Shown here: one piece after another, positions 16,044 through 21,344 of the stretch | How the letters are laid out: each line of letters opens with the position of its first letter | Numbering within the stretch: the stretch's first letter is position 1 | IMG/VR virus record: IMGVR_UViG_3300034280_000270 | Location: 1-21,600 of that record | Direction: 5' to 3' (one strand) | Source: a virus | Length of the DNA: 21,600 nucleotides | Made by a program: the position numbers and the translations under genes | The notes under the pieces: model-generated | What the model was told of the DNA's origin: nothing | Database searches by the model: none | Seen by the model: the letters and a program-made list of their open reading frames with translations, nothing else

Positions 16044-16159
16044 TTGAGGATGAACAGGATGAAGTACGCGGATGTGATGATCATGCCCATGCAGAAGGCC
16101 GCGATGAGCATTTGCTTTATCTCGCTCTCCGTTGGAGGGCGATTGGATCTGCGGATCAT
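16040..16159 (-). CDS. 39-aa single-span membrane microprotein
   Basis: This short gene has a hydrophilic, basic start MIRRSNRPPTESEIKQ and a continuous hydrophobic segment at residues 17-38 (MLIAAFCMGMIITSAYFILF followed by IL), ending in Lys. It would be one transmembrane helix with a charged N-terminal tail. Three things support it: a GGGAGG ribosome site (16171-16166) 6 nt before ATG 16159; an ATGA overlap with the resolvase stop; and a second ATGA overlap with the next gene at 16043. Small single-span phage proteins include pinholins, antiholins and membrane-targeted anti-host factors. Its place inside a replication operon does not single out one of these. Confidence 0.75.
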   Translation of the reverse strand: MIRRSNRPPTESEIKQMLIAAFCMGMIITSAYFILFILK

Positions 16160-16617
16160 CTGCCGCCTCCCATGGCATAGTGCAGAATCAGCAGGGCGTC
16201 GCAGTTCTTAAGCGTGACATCTAGGTGTGGATACAATTCCTGGGCCTTCGCCTTGAGCTTGCGCTTCCAATCGGAATAATCCTTGCACGATGCTTTCCCG
16301 CCGAGTCCTAACGGAGCCTGCCACGCTTTTGGAGCTGCTCTGTGAAGAGCGTATCCGTATGCGTATGCAGCAGCTTCAACCCGACCAAGGTTTCTGTGAA
16401 GCACGGCCATCGACGAGCTTTTCGTCATGGGGGACACAAAGTTCGGAAGCTCCTCGATCCATAACTCTGAGTTGGCCACCTTTAGCTGATTGATCAGCGC
16501 GCAGATGTCCGGCAGTGATTCCGGCATCTTTAACAGGACGATTCCGTCCGGTGTGTTGACTGCGAATCCGCCGCCGACACCAGGGTCAACAGCAACGATG
16601 GGTTTGTTTGATTTCAT
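16156..16617 (-). CDS. RuvC-like Holliday-junction resolvase
   Basis: This 153-residue nuclease has the RNase H-like fold of the RuvC family. The first strand VAVDPGVGGGFAV carries D11, the second acidic position is in ELWIEELP (E55/E56), and the C-terminal helix DVTLKNCDALLILHYA carries D140 (with D133 near it), matching the usual acidic metal-binding set. KAWQ and a lysine-rich WKRKLKAKAQEL stretch precede the last helix, as in RuvC. In phages such enzymes cut branched replication or recombination intermediates before packaging. The start overlaps the DpdA-like stop as ATGA. Length is near the usual 150-170 residues. Confidence 0.85.
   Translation of the reverse strand: MKSNKPIVAVDPGVGGGFAVNTPDGIVLLKMPESLPDICALINQLKVANSELWIEELPNFVSPMTKSSSMAVLHRNLGRVEAAAYAYGYALHRAAPKAWQAPLGLGGKASCKDYSDWKRKLKAKAQELYPHLDVTLKNCDALLILHYAMGGGR
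16166..16171 (-). promoter_or_regulatory. Ribosome-binding site of the 39-aa membrane gene
   Basis: GGGAGG on the minus strand lies 6 nt upstream of ATG 16159. Most neighbours in this part of the operon lack a good site, so its presence is the main evidence that this very short frame is a gene. Confidence 0.65.
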
Positions 16618-17207
16618 AGCAATTTTGGATTTTCAATGGACCGCCTTATGGATTCTCTCATGTGCGAATATTTCGCGAGTCCAGTTCCATCGCATGAGTC
16701 TGCTCCGAGTTCCTCAAAGTATTCGTATCTGCCGGGAGTATTGATTCGCCCAATATGGCACCACTTTCCCAGAATCTTAGACGCTTTGACAATCGCAGCA
16801 GCGTGACGGGAAATTTTCCATTCAGTTGATCCACCGATAAAGATCGCGTCGATTTCATCCCAAGGAATTGAGAGATTCTCTTGTCCATCCTGACAGACGA
16901 GCGCAATCGGCCAGCCGGTCAACTTTGGACTCCAACGCTGGAAGCACTCCAGAGTTCTGATCGCAGAACCGACAACATCCGGTGCAGCTACAAACCGGCA
17001 GAGATTTTTTCTGGGTTCATGCTTTTTGAGCGTCCGCATAAAAGCATCAGCGTTGAACTTGCTGAAAGCTCCGTTGTCGATTCCAAATCGACCCTCTGGA
17101 CGCTTTGGGTTCAGACCCGTAAGCGGAGTGAACAACTGCTCAACCTTTACTCCCAATTCGCTCTCGCACAGATCAAAGTCTGTGGATGTATCCAACATCA
17201 CGATCAT
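16614..17207 (-). CDS. dpdA: DpdA-like 7-deazaguanine DNA transglycosylase
   Basis: This 197-residue protein resembles the phage DpdA family, distant relatives of tRNA-guanine transglycosylase that swap guanine in DNA for a 7-deazaguanine base. Visible motifs are GIDNGAFSKF (42-51), AAPDVVGSA (74-82), CQDGQ (105-109), DAIFIGGSTEWK (120-131), KWCHIGRINTPGR (148-160) and ADSCDGTG (169-176). Conserved Asp residues D44, D77 and D173 (or D170) are candidates for base binding and catalysis. No CxCxxC zinc site of tRNA transglycosylases is present. The start is ATG 17207, an exact ATGA overlap with queC. The open frame runs to 17360, but that stretch lies in queC coding sequence. At 197 residues it is shorter than typical members, so a divergent or minimal form. 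Activity is inferred, not shown. Confidence 0.78.
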   Translation of the reverse strand: MIVMLDTSTDFDLCESELGVKVEQLFTPLTGLNPKRPEGRFGIDNGAFSKFNADAFMRTLKKHEPRKNLCRFVAAPDVVGSAIRTLECFQRWSPKLTGWPIALVCQDGQENLSIPWDEIDAIFIGGSTEWKISRHAAAIVKASKILGKWCHIGRINTPGRYEYFEELGADSCDGTGLAKYSHMRESIRRSIENPKLL

Positions 17208-17764
17208 AGGCCAGAATCTTTGAGCTTCTTGCAAGCGGGACATACTCCACAGGGTTTCAACCCACCGTTGTAGCAAGTCCAAATGTTGGATCCGTTGATT
17301 CCCATATCTCTGGCGAGTCCAGCAATTTCCCATTTTCGCTTGTCGAGATATGGAGCGCAAATTTCAACGCTGTAACCAGATTCGTTGACTGTCTTTTGCA
17401 TCGCTTCAATGAATCCACGCCGACAGTCTGGGAACTGCTCTTCGTCGTCCTTGTTGCATCCAATCGTGACGGTGTCAGATCCAGACTTGCAAGCGAGGTT
17501 GACTGCCACACTCAAGAACACCGCGTTGCGGTTAGGAACAACCCACGATTGCTCGGTCAGTCCTCCAAGCGGAGGTAGATCAACAACCGTAAACAATACT
17601 CCGGCTTGCTGTGCATGATACTTGGCGCACAACAATTCTTGGCTGTGACGCTGCTGGTAATTGAACATCAACGCGTGAAGTTGATGCCCCTGATTCAACA
17701 GGTCGTACATCATGGTTACGCTGTCGAGTCCGCCAGATAGCAGATGGATAATTTTTTTGTTCAT
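17204..17764 (-). CDS. queC: QueC, 7-cyano-7-deazaguanine (preQ0) synthase
   Basis: QueC converts 7-carboxy-7-deazaguanine and ammonia to preQ0 with ATP. From ATG 17764 the protein has 186 residues. It shows the PP-loop SGGLDS (10-15), then NYQQRHSQEL (35-44), VPNRNAVFLS (77-86), GCNKDDEEQFPDCR (102-115) and the C-terminal zinc site C164, C172, C175, C178 (CYNGGLKPCGVCPAC). All hallmark residues appear intact; the length is a little below the 220-230 usual in bacteria. ATG 17779 is an alternative start 4 nt after the SSB stop, but 17764 matches family N-termini better. It directly precedes and overlaps the DpdA-like gene, so the product is most likely for phage DNA rather than tRNA. Confidence 0.92.
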   Translation of the reverse strand: MNKKIIHLLSGGLDSVTMMYDLLNQGHQLHALMFNYQQRHSQELLCAKYHAQQAGVLFTVVDLPPLGGLTEQSWVVPNRNAVFLSVAVNLACKSGSDTVTIGCNKDDEEQFPDCRRGFIEAMQKTVNESGYSVEICAPYLDKRKWEIAGLARDMGINGSNIWTCYNGGLKPCGVCPACKKLKDSGL

Positions 17765-17783
17765 GTGAGGATTTTTCATTCGC

Positions 17784-18146
17784 TCAGTAACAAAGGATAG
17801 TGACGTTCTCGGCAGCGATTCGAACGGCTGATTTCGTGTCACCGCCATCGCTCCACTTCTCAACCTTCACACGGCCTTTGACACGCACCAGCGCGCCATT
17901 GGCGACTTCCATAATCTTCTCAGCCACTTGTCCCCATGAGGACAGTTCGAACTCATCGAAGTCTTCGTGGAATCGGCCATCCGCATCCGTCCAATGGCGA
18001 GCGACGGATATAACGCGGCGCACCATAAGCGCACCTGTTTTGGTTTCTGTTTGACGGCTGATACCTCGAAGTTCGCCGATCAGATAAACCACGTTCTCTG
18101 TGGGCGTGGCTGTTTCGTTTGTTGTCGTTGTAATTGATGCACTCAT
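17784..18146 (-). CDS. ssb: Single-stranded DNA-binding protein
   Basis: The product has 120 residues with an OB-fold pattern: VVYLIGELRGISRQTETKTG (19-38), VRRVISVARHWTDADGRF (42-59), FDEFELSSWGQVAEKIMEV (63-81), GALVRVKGRVKVEKW (84-98) and AVRIAAENVTIL. This is the order of bacterial/phage SSB (GNL, valine-rich strand, AE.... GxLVxVxGxL, E). It lacks the acidic DDDIPF-type tail that recruits partners in bacterial SSB, so it may act as a simple coating protein. Start ATG 18146 overlaps the helicase stop as ATGA; an upstream in-frame ATG at 18179 lies within the helicase gene and was not used. It would protect ssDNA at the fork next to the helicase and primase. Confidence 0.85.
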   Translation of the reverse strand: MSASITTTTNETATPTENVVYLIGELRGISRQTETKTGALMVRRVISVARHWTDADGRFHEDFDEFELSSWGQVAEKIMEVANGALVRVKGRVKVEKWSDGGDTKSAVRIAAENVTILCY

Positions 18147-19222
18147 TGGAGGAAGACGCAACCGAGTTGACGGTAGCATGCCATGCGCTTTTTCGCGTGA
18201 TACGCTCCGATGGGGTGGAACTTGTCAGAAAAGTCCACGATTGTCGCACAGTTTTTGGAATCTGTTTTCCGCAGTGCGCGACTCGCTCGCTGGATTGTCT
18301 TCTGTGATGACCGACCGCCACTCACCATGATGAGTAGTTCGACATTCGGAAGATCAAGCCCTTCGTCGGCCAGTGATGTGGCAATCATGGTTCGCAGCTT
18401 ACCGGCCTTGAACTCCTCCATCGCCGCCTTGCGCTGCTTCTTCGCAATCTTGGAATGGACGAGCAGAGAATTCGGAATGCGCTTTTCGTAGTCCTCACCC
18501 AGCGTGATGCGAGGGATGAGGATGAGCGTCTGCATGTCGAGGTGGTTTAGCGCGTAGTTTATGGCGTAATCGTTGCGCTCACGGTTCTCGCAGATGCCGA
18601 TTTCAACGAGCGATTCCCAGGCGCACATGCGCTTCAATTCGTCGTCACTTATCCGCATGTAGCGACGGCGCGTGGTGAACAGTCGGTCGATGTTGTCATC
18701 GATCTTCCGATGGATGTTGAGGTCGGTAGCATCGCTGATTTCGAGGTAAGCGTCGGCCAATGAATCGCCGATGTCGCTGCGCTTGATTTCGTAGGTGCGG
18801 TTGTGGAAGAGCGTTCGCGTTACGGCATTGCGCTCTTCATCGTCGCACCATGGAGTCGCATCGAAGCCATAACGCGCGCCGTTACAGGACTCAATGATTC
18901 CTCTCAGAACTTTCGCGGCACTTCTCTTTGCTTCATCGACAATGAGAAGCTGCTTCTTGCTGAAGTCTACAGATTCGTGCGGACAGCGAATGTCCACCTT
19001 CTCATCCGGTACACCGGCAACCCTCAAAGAAACTCTACCCTGCTGGCAGGTTTCAACGGTCGGTGCTGTCCATCCGAACGTCCACGTTGGATTCAGCGTT
19101 GCGTAATGCTTGATAATGCTCGCGGCAATCCAGGTCTTGCCGCTGCCAGCCGGTGCGATGATCAGACCATCGCTAGTTTTGGCCCACTCTACTGCTTTTT
19201 GTTGGTATTCTCTTAGATTCAT
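18143..19222 (-). CDS. SF2 DNA helicase (UvsW/RecG-like class)
   Basis: This 359-residue superfamily 2 helicase is small but has the core motifs: LREYQQKAVEW (Q-motif-like), APAGSGKTW (23-31, Walker A), IVDEAKR (94-100, motif II), GFDATP (119-124, motif III), MIATSLADEGLDLP (279-292, motif V) and QKTIQRASRALRK (307-319, motif VI, arginine finger). Motif II reads DEAK rather than DEAH or DECH. The order and size resemble phage helicases that rewind or branch-migrate DNA. The start follows an 82-nt gap containing an inverted repeat; GGAGGG is 17 nt upstream, too far to serve as its ribosome site, so the start is a little uncertain. It is coupled to SSB by ATGA. Confidence 0.88.
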   Translation of the reverse strand: MNLREYQQKAVEWAKTSDGLIIAPAGSGKTWIAASIIKHYATLNPTWTFGWTAPTVETCQQGRVSLRVAGVPDEKVDIRCPHESVDFSKKQLLIVDEAKRSAAKVLRGIIESCNGARYGFDATPWCDDEERNAVTRTLFHNRTYEIKRSDIGDSLADAYLEISDATDLNIHRKIDDNIDRLFTTRRRYMRISDDELKRMCAWESLVEIGICENRERNDYAINYALNHLDMQTLILIPRITLGEDYEKRIPNSLLVHSKIAKKQRKAAMEEFKAGKLRTMIATSLADEGLDLPNVELLIMVSGGRSSQKTIQRASRALRKTDSKNCATIVDFSDKFHPIGAYHAKKRMACYRQLGCVFLQ

Positions 19223-19304
19223 AGTTTTAGGAAATTTATCCCTCCGCCCACTGCTTCATAGCGAGCGAAGGGAGTTGTCCGTACCACACGGTACGAATCG
19301 CTTA
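19223..19304. other. 82-nt gap between regulator-like gene and helicase
   Basis: This is the largest non-coding gap in the minus-strand operon. It includes the inverted repeat at 19280-19295 and a GGAGGG (19245-19240) too far upstream of the helicase start to be its ribosome site. I see no convincing -10/-35 pair. It may hold an operator, RNA-processing site or internal promoter. Confidence 0.55.
19280..19295. repeat. Perfect inverted repeat CGTACC-ACAC-GGTACG
   Basis: A perfect 6-bp palindromic stem with a 4-nt loop lies between the ribbon-helix-helix gene and the helicase. No T-run follows on either strand, so it does not look like an intrinsic terminator. It could be an operator or an RNA hairpin that separates expression of helicase from the upstream genes. 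Confidence 0.55.
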
Positions 19305-19490
19305 CTAATGGGCGACTGCTGTCAATGATGCGCTTACTTGCGTCGTATTGCTCATCTTTGCCAGCAGTTCTCTCACCGCTTTTTCAGCGAGAAATCCGAT
19401 CTTGATTCCATGCTTTTCGCTAACAGCGCGCAGCTCGGAATGAAGTTCTGAGTCGATTGTGATGACTGTGCTTTTCTTTTTGGTTTTCAT
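19305..19490 (-). CDS. Putative ribbon-helix-helix DNA-binding protein
   Basis: The product has 61 residues: a basic start MKTKKKS, a beta strand TVITID, helix ELHSELRAVSEKHG, then helix IKIGFLAEKAVRELLAKM. That strand-helix-turn-helix order fits the Arc/MetJ (ribbon-helix-helix) fold, in which the strand contacts the major groove as a dimer. A polar tail of about 15 residues follows. The start, ATG 19490, overlaps the previous stop as ATGA; a longer frame to 19535 would lie inside that gene. It sits directly before a gap holding an inverted repeat, so it may regulate this operon. Fold assigned by eye; the target is unknown. Confidence 0.7.
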   Translation of the reverse strand: MKTKKKSTVITIDSELHSELRAVSEKHGIKIGFLAEKAVRELLAKMSNTTQVSASLTAVAH

Positions 19491-20032
19491 TCGCAGGTGT
19501 AGATTTTGTCGGTGGTTCGCAGGCCGGTGGGCCATTGAGGTTCGGTGAATGACTTCTCGATGAAGATGACCTTATCGGTGGGCTGGATGGTGAGTCGTTC
19601 GCCATCGGTTCGGATGAACATGAATTCCTTGGCTTGGTTGGGTTGTCGGCTCCAGCTATCGCCGATGGGAGCGGCGGTGAAGAGGTAGTCGCCGGTGATG
19701 ATTTGATCGGCGCATTTGACCTGGCATTCGAGTCCTCGGAGGAAGGTGTACTCGATGGTGGTGAAGTCGGTTCCGTAGCAGTCCCATCGCTGGGCTTGCT
19801 GAGGTGTCCATTCAAGCTCTGGATCGGAGCTGAATGTTATGGCGTGGGGCGGGACGGCTCGATAGACCGCTCCGCATTCGAGCATGATGGTGCAGCCCCA
19901 CATCCGACCTGGGATGGATACTAGGCCGAACCAGACGCAGGGGATAAATGCTGCCCCGGATAATCCGAGGAAGGATGCTTCGACGAAGCAGTACTGATGG
20001 TGAGGCAGTTGGCCTGCTTGTGAGTAGATCAT
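19487..20032 (-). CDS. Conserved-looking hypothetical phage protein (181 aa)
   Basis: This 181-residue protein has an aromatic- and cysteine-rich N-terminal half (HHQYCFVEASFLGLSGAAF, IPCVWFGLVSIPGRMWGC, MLECGAVYRAVPPHAITF) and a second half with WTPQQAQRWDCYG, TTIEYTFLRGLECQV and LTIQPTDKVIFIEKSF. Its composition and order of strands suggest a compact beta-barrel-like fold with no signal peptide. I do not recognise an enzyme motif. The start has GGAG 5 nt upstream (20041-20038) and overlaps the previous stop as ATGA. I recall related sequences among environmental phages but cannot name a family. It may be expressed early, as it lies upstream of the regulator-like gene and the replication genes. 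Confidence 0.8.
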   Translation of the reverse strand: MIYSQAGQLPHHQYCFVEASFLGLSGAAFIPCVWFGLVSIPGRMWGCTIMLECGAVYRAVPPHAITFSSDPELEWTPQQAQRWDCYGTDFTTIEYTFLRGLECQVKCADQIITGDYLFTAAPIGDSWSRQPNQAKEFMFIRTDGERLTIQPTDKVIFIEKSFTEPQWPTGLRTTDKIYTCE

Positions 20033-20247
20033 GGTTTCTCCGTAAGCGATTTGATGTACCTGTTCCTCTCAGCCGGTTTGGCGTCGATGATGTACTGTAA
20101 AGCTCCGCAAGCATTCACGCTCGCAGTGTGTTCCCAGTCCTCTTTGTTGTCGTAGAACTCATGCCACCGCTCGCTGGGTGCGACGACAATCTGGCCGGTT
20201 CGATTGTGGCGGAACACGAATGCGGCAGGGCCGATGGGTACAATCAT
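20029..20247 (-). CDS. Small hypothetical protein (72 aa)
   Basis: From ATG 20247 the product has 72 residues: MIVPIGPAAFVFRHNRTGQ, then IVVAPSERWHEFYDNKEDW and a helical end (SVNACGALQYIIDAKPAERN). The start overlaps the previous stop as ATGA and has GGAGGG 3 nt upstream (20256-20251), so it is preferred over the in-frame codon at 20262. The FRHNRTGQIVVAP segment looks like a two-stranded hairpin. Function not recognised. Confidence 0.72.
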   Translation of the reverse strand: MIVPIGPAAFVFRHNRTGQIVVAPSERWHEFYDNKEDWEHTASVNACGALQYIIDAKPAERNRYIKSLTEKP

Positions 20248-20447
20248 CTTCCCTCCAACCATTTCTCCAAGTCGTGGAGTTCAGCGATCTTGGCTTCGAG
20301 TTCTTTGATGCGGTCGTTGAGACGATTGAGTTCCATCACAATACCCCGTGGACGTATGTCGCTAAGGAACTTACCTTCTGGAGTCTTGATGCTGAATCCA
20401 TTCAGTGGAGGCATTCGTCGCAATACGATGTGGGTGTAGCGTTTCAC
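20244..20447 (-). CDS. Small coiled-coil protein (67 aa, GTG start)
   Basis: The product, from GTG 20447, has 67 residues: KRYTHIVLRRMPPLNGFSIK, a short basic linker, then a heptad-rich coiled coil MELNRLNDRIKELEAKIAEL ending HDLEKWLEGR. An AGGAGG site 7 nt upstream decides this start over an earlier GTG (20504) and a later ATG (20414). It overlaps its neighbours as GTGA upstream and ATGA downstream. The NDRIKELE segment resembles the coiled coils of the genes further right, so it may be a distant paralogue. Oligomerisation or partner binding is likely; function unknown. Confidence 0.75.
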   Translation of the reverse strand: MKRYTHIVLRRMPPLNGFSIKTPEGKFLSDIRPRGIVMELNRLNDRIKELEAKIAELHDLEKWLEGR

Positions 20448-20572
20448 CGATTTACCTCCTTCAGTATGAAGTAAGCCGAACCAGCAATCACAAGTGCAAG
20501 CCACAGTTCTGGATGTCGTTTATGAAATTCCAACTCCTCTTTAACCAATTCGAAAAATCCTTTGAATTTCAC
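20444..20572 (-). CDS. 42-aa single-span membrane microprotein (GTG start)
   Basis: This small gene reads MKFKGFFELVKEELEFHKRH then PELWLALVIAGSAYFILKEVNR. Residues 22-37 (ELWLALVIAGSAYFIL) form one hydrophobic helix preceded by a charged amphipathic helix. It fits exactly between its neighbours: its GTG overlaps the previous stop as GTGA, and its own TGA overlaps the next GTG as GTGA, which is strong evidence that it is expressed. It contains the next gene's AGGAGG. No ribosome site stronger than GTTG is seen for itself, so initiation may depend on coupling. A holin-like, membrane-anchoring or anti-host role is possible. Confidence 0.75.
   Translation of the reverse strand: MKFKGFFELVKEELEFHKRHPELWLALVIAGSAYFILKEVNR
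20455..20460 (-). promoter_or_regulatory. Strong ribosome-binding site AGGAGG
   Basis: AGGAGG on the minus strand lies 7 nt before GTG 20447. It lies inside the coding end of the 42-aa membrane gene (codons for KEVN), so the two genes share sequence for coding and initiation. Confidence 0.8.
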
Positions 20573-20787
20573 GGCAACGGCCCTCCGTTCTCCCACAGCA
20601 GCAGATCCGCTCGCAATGCGTCGTTCTCCTGCTCTAGTTGGGCGATGCGCTCATTGGCCGATTTAAGTTCGCGCTTGTAGCACTCTTTGGTTCTCCAGTG
20701 TGGATCATTAAAATGAGTTCCACACGACCACATAGAGCGTTGCAGCACATGATCGGTTGCTGATTTGCAGAATAAACAAAAGCTCAC
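20569..20787 (-). CDS. Small zinc-finger/coiled-coil protein (72 aa)
   Basis: From GTG 20787 the product has 72 residues. The N-terminal part has CLFC (4-7) and later C and H residues (SMWSCGTHFNDPHW, KECYK), consistent with a small zinc-binding unit. It is followed by a coiled coil ANERIAQLEQENDALRADLL ending LWENGGPLP. AGGAG 5 nt upstream and a GTGA overlap with the previous stop favour this start over GTG 20814. The NERIAQLE...ALRADLLLWE segment resembles NERIKRLE...ALVADVALYE in the gene at 21005-21325, so they appear to be diverged paralogues. Function unknown; a nucleic-acid or protein adaptor is possible. Confidence 0.75.
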   Translation of the reverse strand: MSFCLFCKSATDHVLQRSMWSCGTHFNDPHWRTKECYKRELKSANERIAQLEQENDALRADLLLWENGGPLP

Positions 20788-21008
20788 GATTTCTCCTTTT
20801 GGATTTTTAACCACTCACCATGCGCGTCACTGATCCTTACTTTCCCAGTTTTCGTGACGTAGATTTGCACTAGGTTTCCGCGTTTATGCTTCGGTGTTTC
20901 CAGACACAGCACCACCCATCCTTTCTTTGAATCAGAGAAGCAGCGTTCGATTTTGGCTGAACCCCAATCGAATCCGTATTTTGTCTCGGCGTAATGGATT
21001 GCGTTCAC
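20784..21008 (-). CDS. Small beta-rich hypothetical protein (74 aa)
   Basis: From GTG 21008 the product has 74 residues: NAIHYAETKYGFDWGSAKI followed by ERCFSDSKKGWVVLCLETPK, then KRGNLVQIYVTKTGKVRISD and HGEWLKIQKEKS. Alternating strands suggest a small beta-sheet domain. AAGGAGG 7 nt upstream and a GTGA overlap with the previous stop decide the start; a frame to 21035 would lie in the previous gene. The final KEKS codons carry the next gene's ribosome site. Family unrecognised. Confidence 0.72.
   Translation of the reverse strand: MNAIHYAETKYGFDWGSAKIERCFSDSKKGWVVLCLETPKHKRGNLVQIYVTKTGKVRISDAHGEWLKIQKEKS
20793..20800 (-). promoter_or_regulatory. Ribosome-binding site AAAAGGAG
   Basis: AAAAGGAG lies 5 nt before GTG 20787 on the minus strand, inside the Lys-Glu-Lys end of the upstream gene. 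It supports the inner GTG as start. Confidence 0.7.
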
Positions 21009-21027
21009 GGCTTGGCCTCCTTGGCTT
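21005..21027 (-). repeat. Gene-junction repeat, copy A
   Basis: On the minus strand this 23-nt element encodes the end of one protein (AKEAK-P-stop), holds AAGGAGG, and ends in GTGA, which is stop and start at once. It matches copy B at 21322-21344 in 21 of 23 positions. It acts as a ready-made termination-reinitiation joint. Confidence 0.75.
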
Positions 21028-21325
21028 CTGTCCAAATTCTCACTCTACTCGCATACTCCAAGGCGCAGATTGCTTCATCCCCCGCCTCCCCCAGCCGCTT
21101 GATGCGCTCGCCCCTGTCCTCGTACAACGCAACGTCCGCGACCAGAGCAGCATGCTTGTTCTTCGTGTCCATTAGCTCCTCCTCCAACCGCTTGATACGC
21201 TCGTTTGCTTCGTTGAGTAAAAGTTCCAGCTTCTGACCTTCACATACCGCGTAGCAGATAGCATCCATGACTCCAAGCTCGTCGCATTTTGCATCGACGG
21301 CATCCATAATCGGTGTATCGCTCAC
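21005..21325 (-). CDS. Coiled-coil protein with IKRL modules (106 aa)
   Basis: The product, from GTG 21325, has 106 residues. An N-terminal helical part (SDTPIMDAVDAKCDELG) leads to NEANERIKRLEEELMD, ALVADVALYEDRGE, a second RIKRLGEAGDEA and a C-terminal W-x-EAKEAKP. AAGGAGG stands 7 nt before the start. The IKRL, AGDE and AKEAK elements recur in the gene immediately upstream, which indicates tandem duplication with divergence. Its end carries the ribosome site for the next gene. It is likely oligomeric; function unknown. Confidence 0.78.
   Translation of the reverse strand: MSDTPIMDAVDAKCDELGVMDAICYAVCEGQKLELLLNEANERIKRLEEELMDTKNKHAALVADVALYEDRGERIKRLGEAGDEAICALEYASRVRIWTEAKEAKP
21016..21022 (-). 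promoter_or_regulatory. Ribosome-binding site AAGGAGG (copy A)
   Basis: AAGGAGG is 7 nt before GTG 21008 and lies inside the codons for Lys-Glu-Ala of the upstream gene. Confidence 0.75.
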
Positions 21326-21344
21326 AGCTTGGCCTCCTTAGCTT
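21322..21344 (-). repeat. Gene-junction repeat, copy B
   Basis: This is the same 23-nt joint as copy A: AKEAK-L-stop coding, AAGGAGG, spacer CCAAGCT, GTGA. It differs from copy A at two positions only. Confidence 0.75.

Noticed and set aside
16044-16178. Upstream extension of the small Cys-rich gene
   Set aside because: The His/Pro-rich extension overlaps the 39-aa membrane gene, which has its own ribosome site and exact stop/start overlaps.
17208-17360. Upstream extension of the DpdA-like gene
   Set aside because: It lies wholly within the conserved zinc-site end of queC; ATG 17207 makes the ATGA overlap and starts just before the conserved region.
19236-19259. Seven-residue leader-type ORF (MKQWAEG) before the helicase
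   Set aside because: It has no ribosome site and no attenuator structure around it, and so short a frame is expected by chance.
19280-19295. Inverted repeat as an intrinsic terminator
   Set aside because: The stem is only 6 bp and neither side is followed by a T-run.
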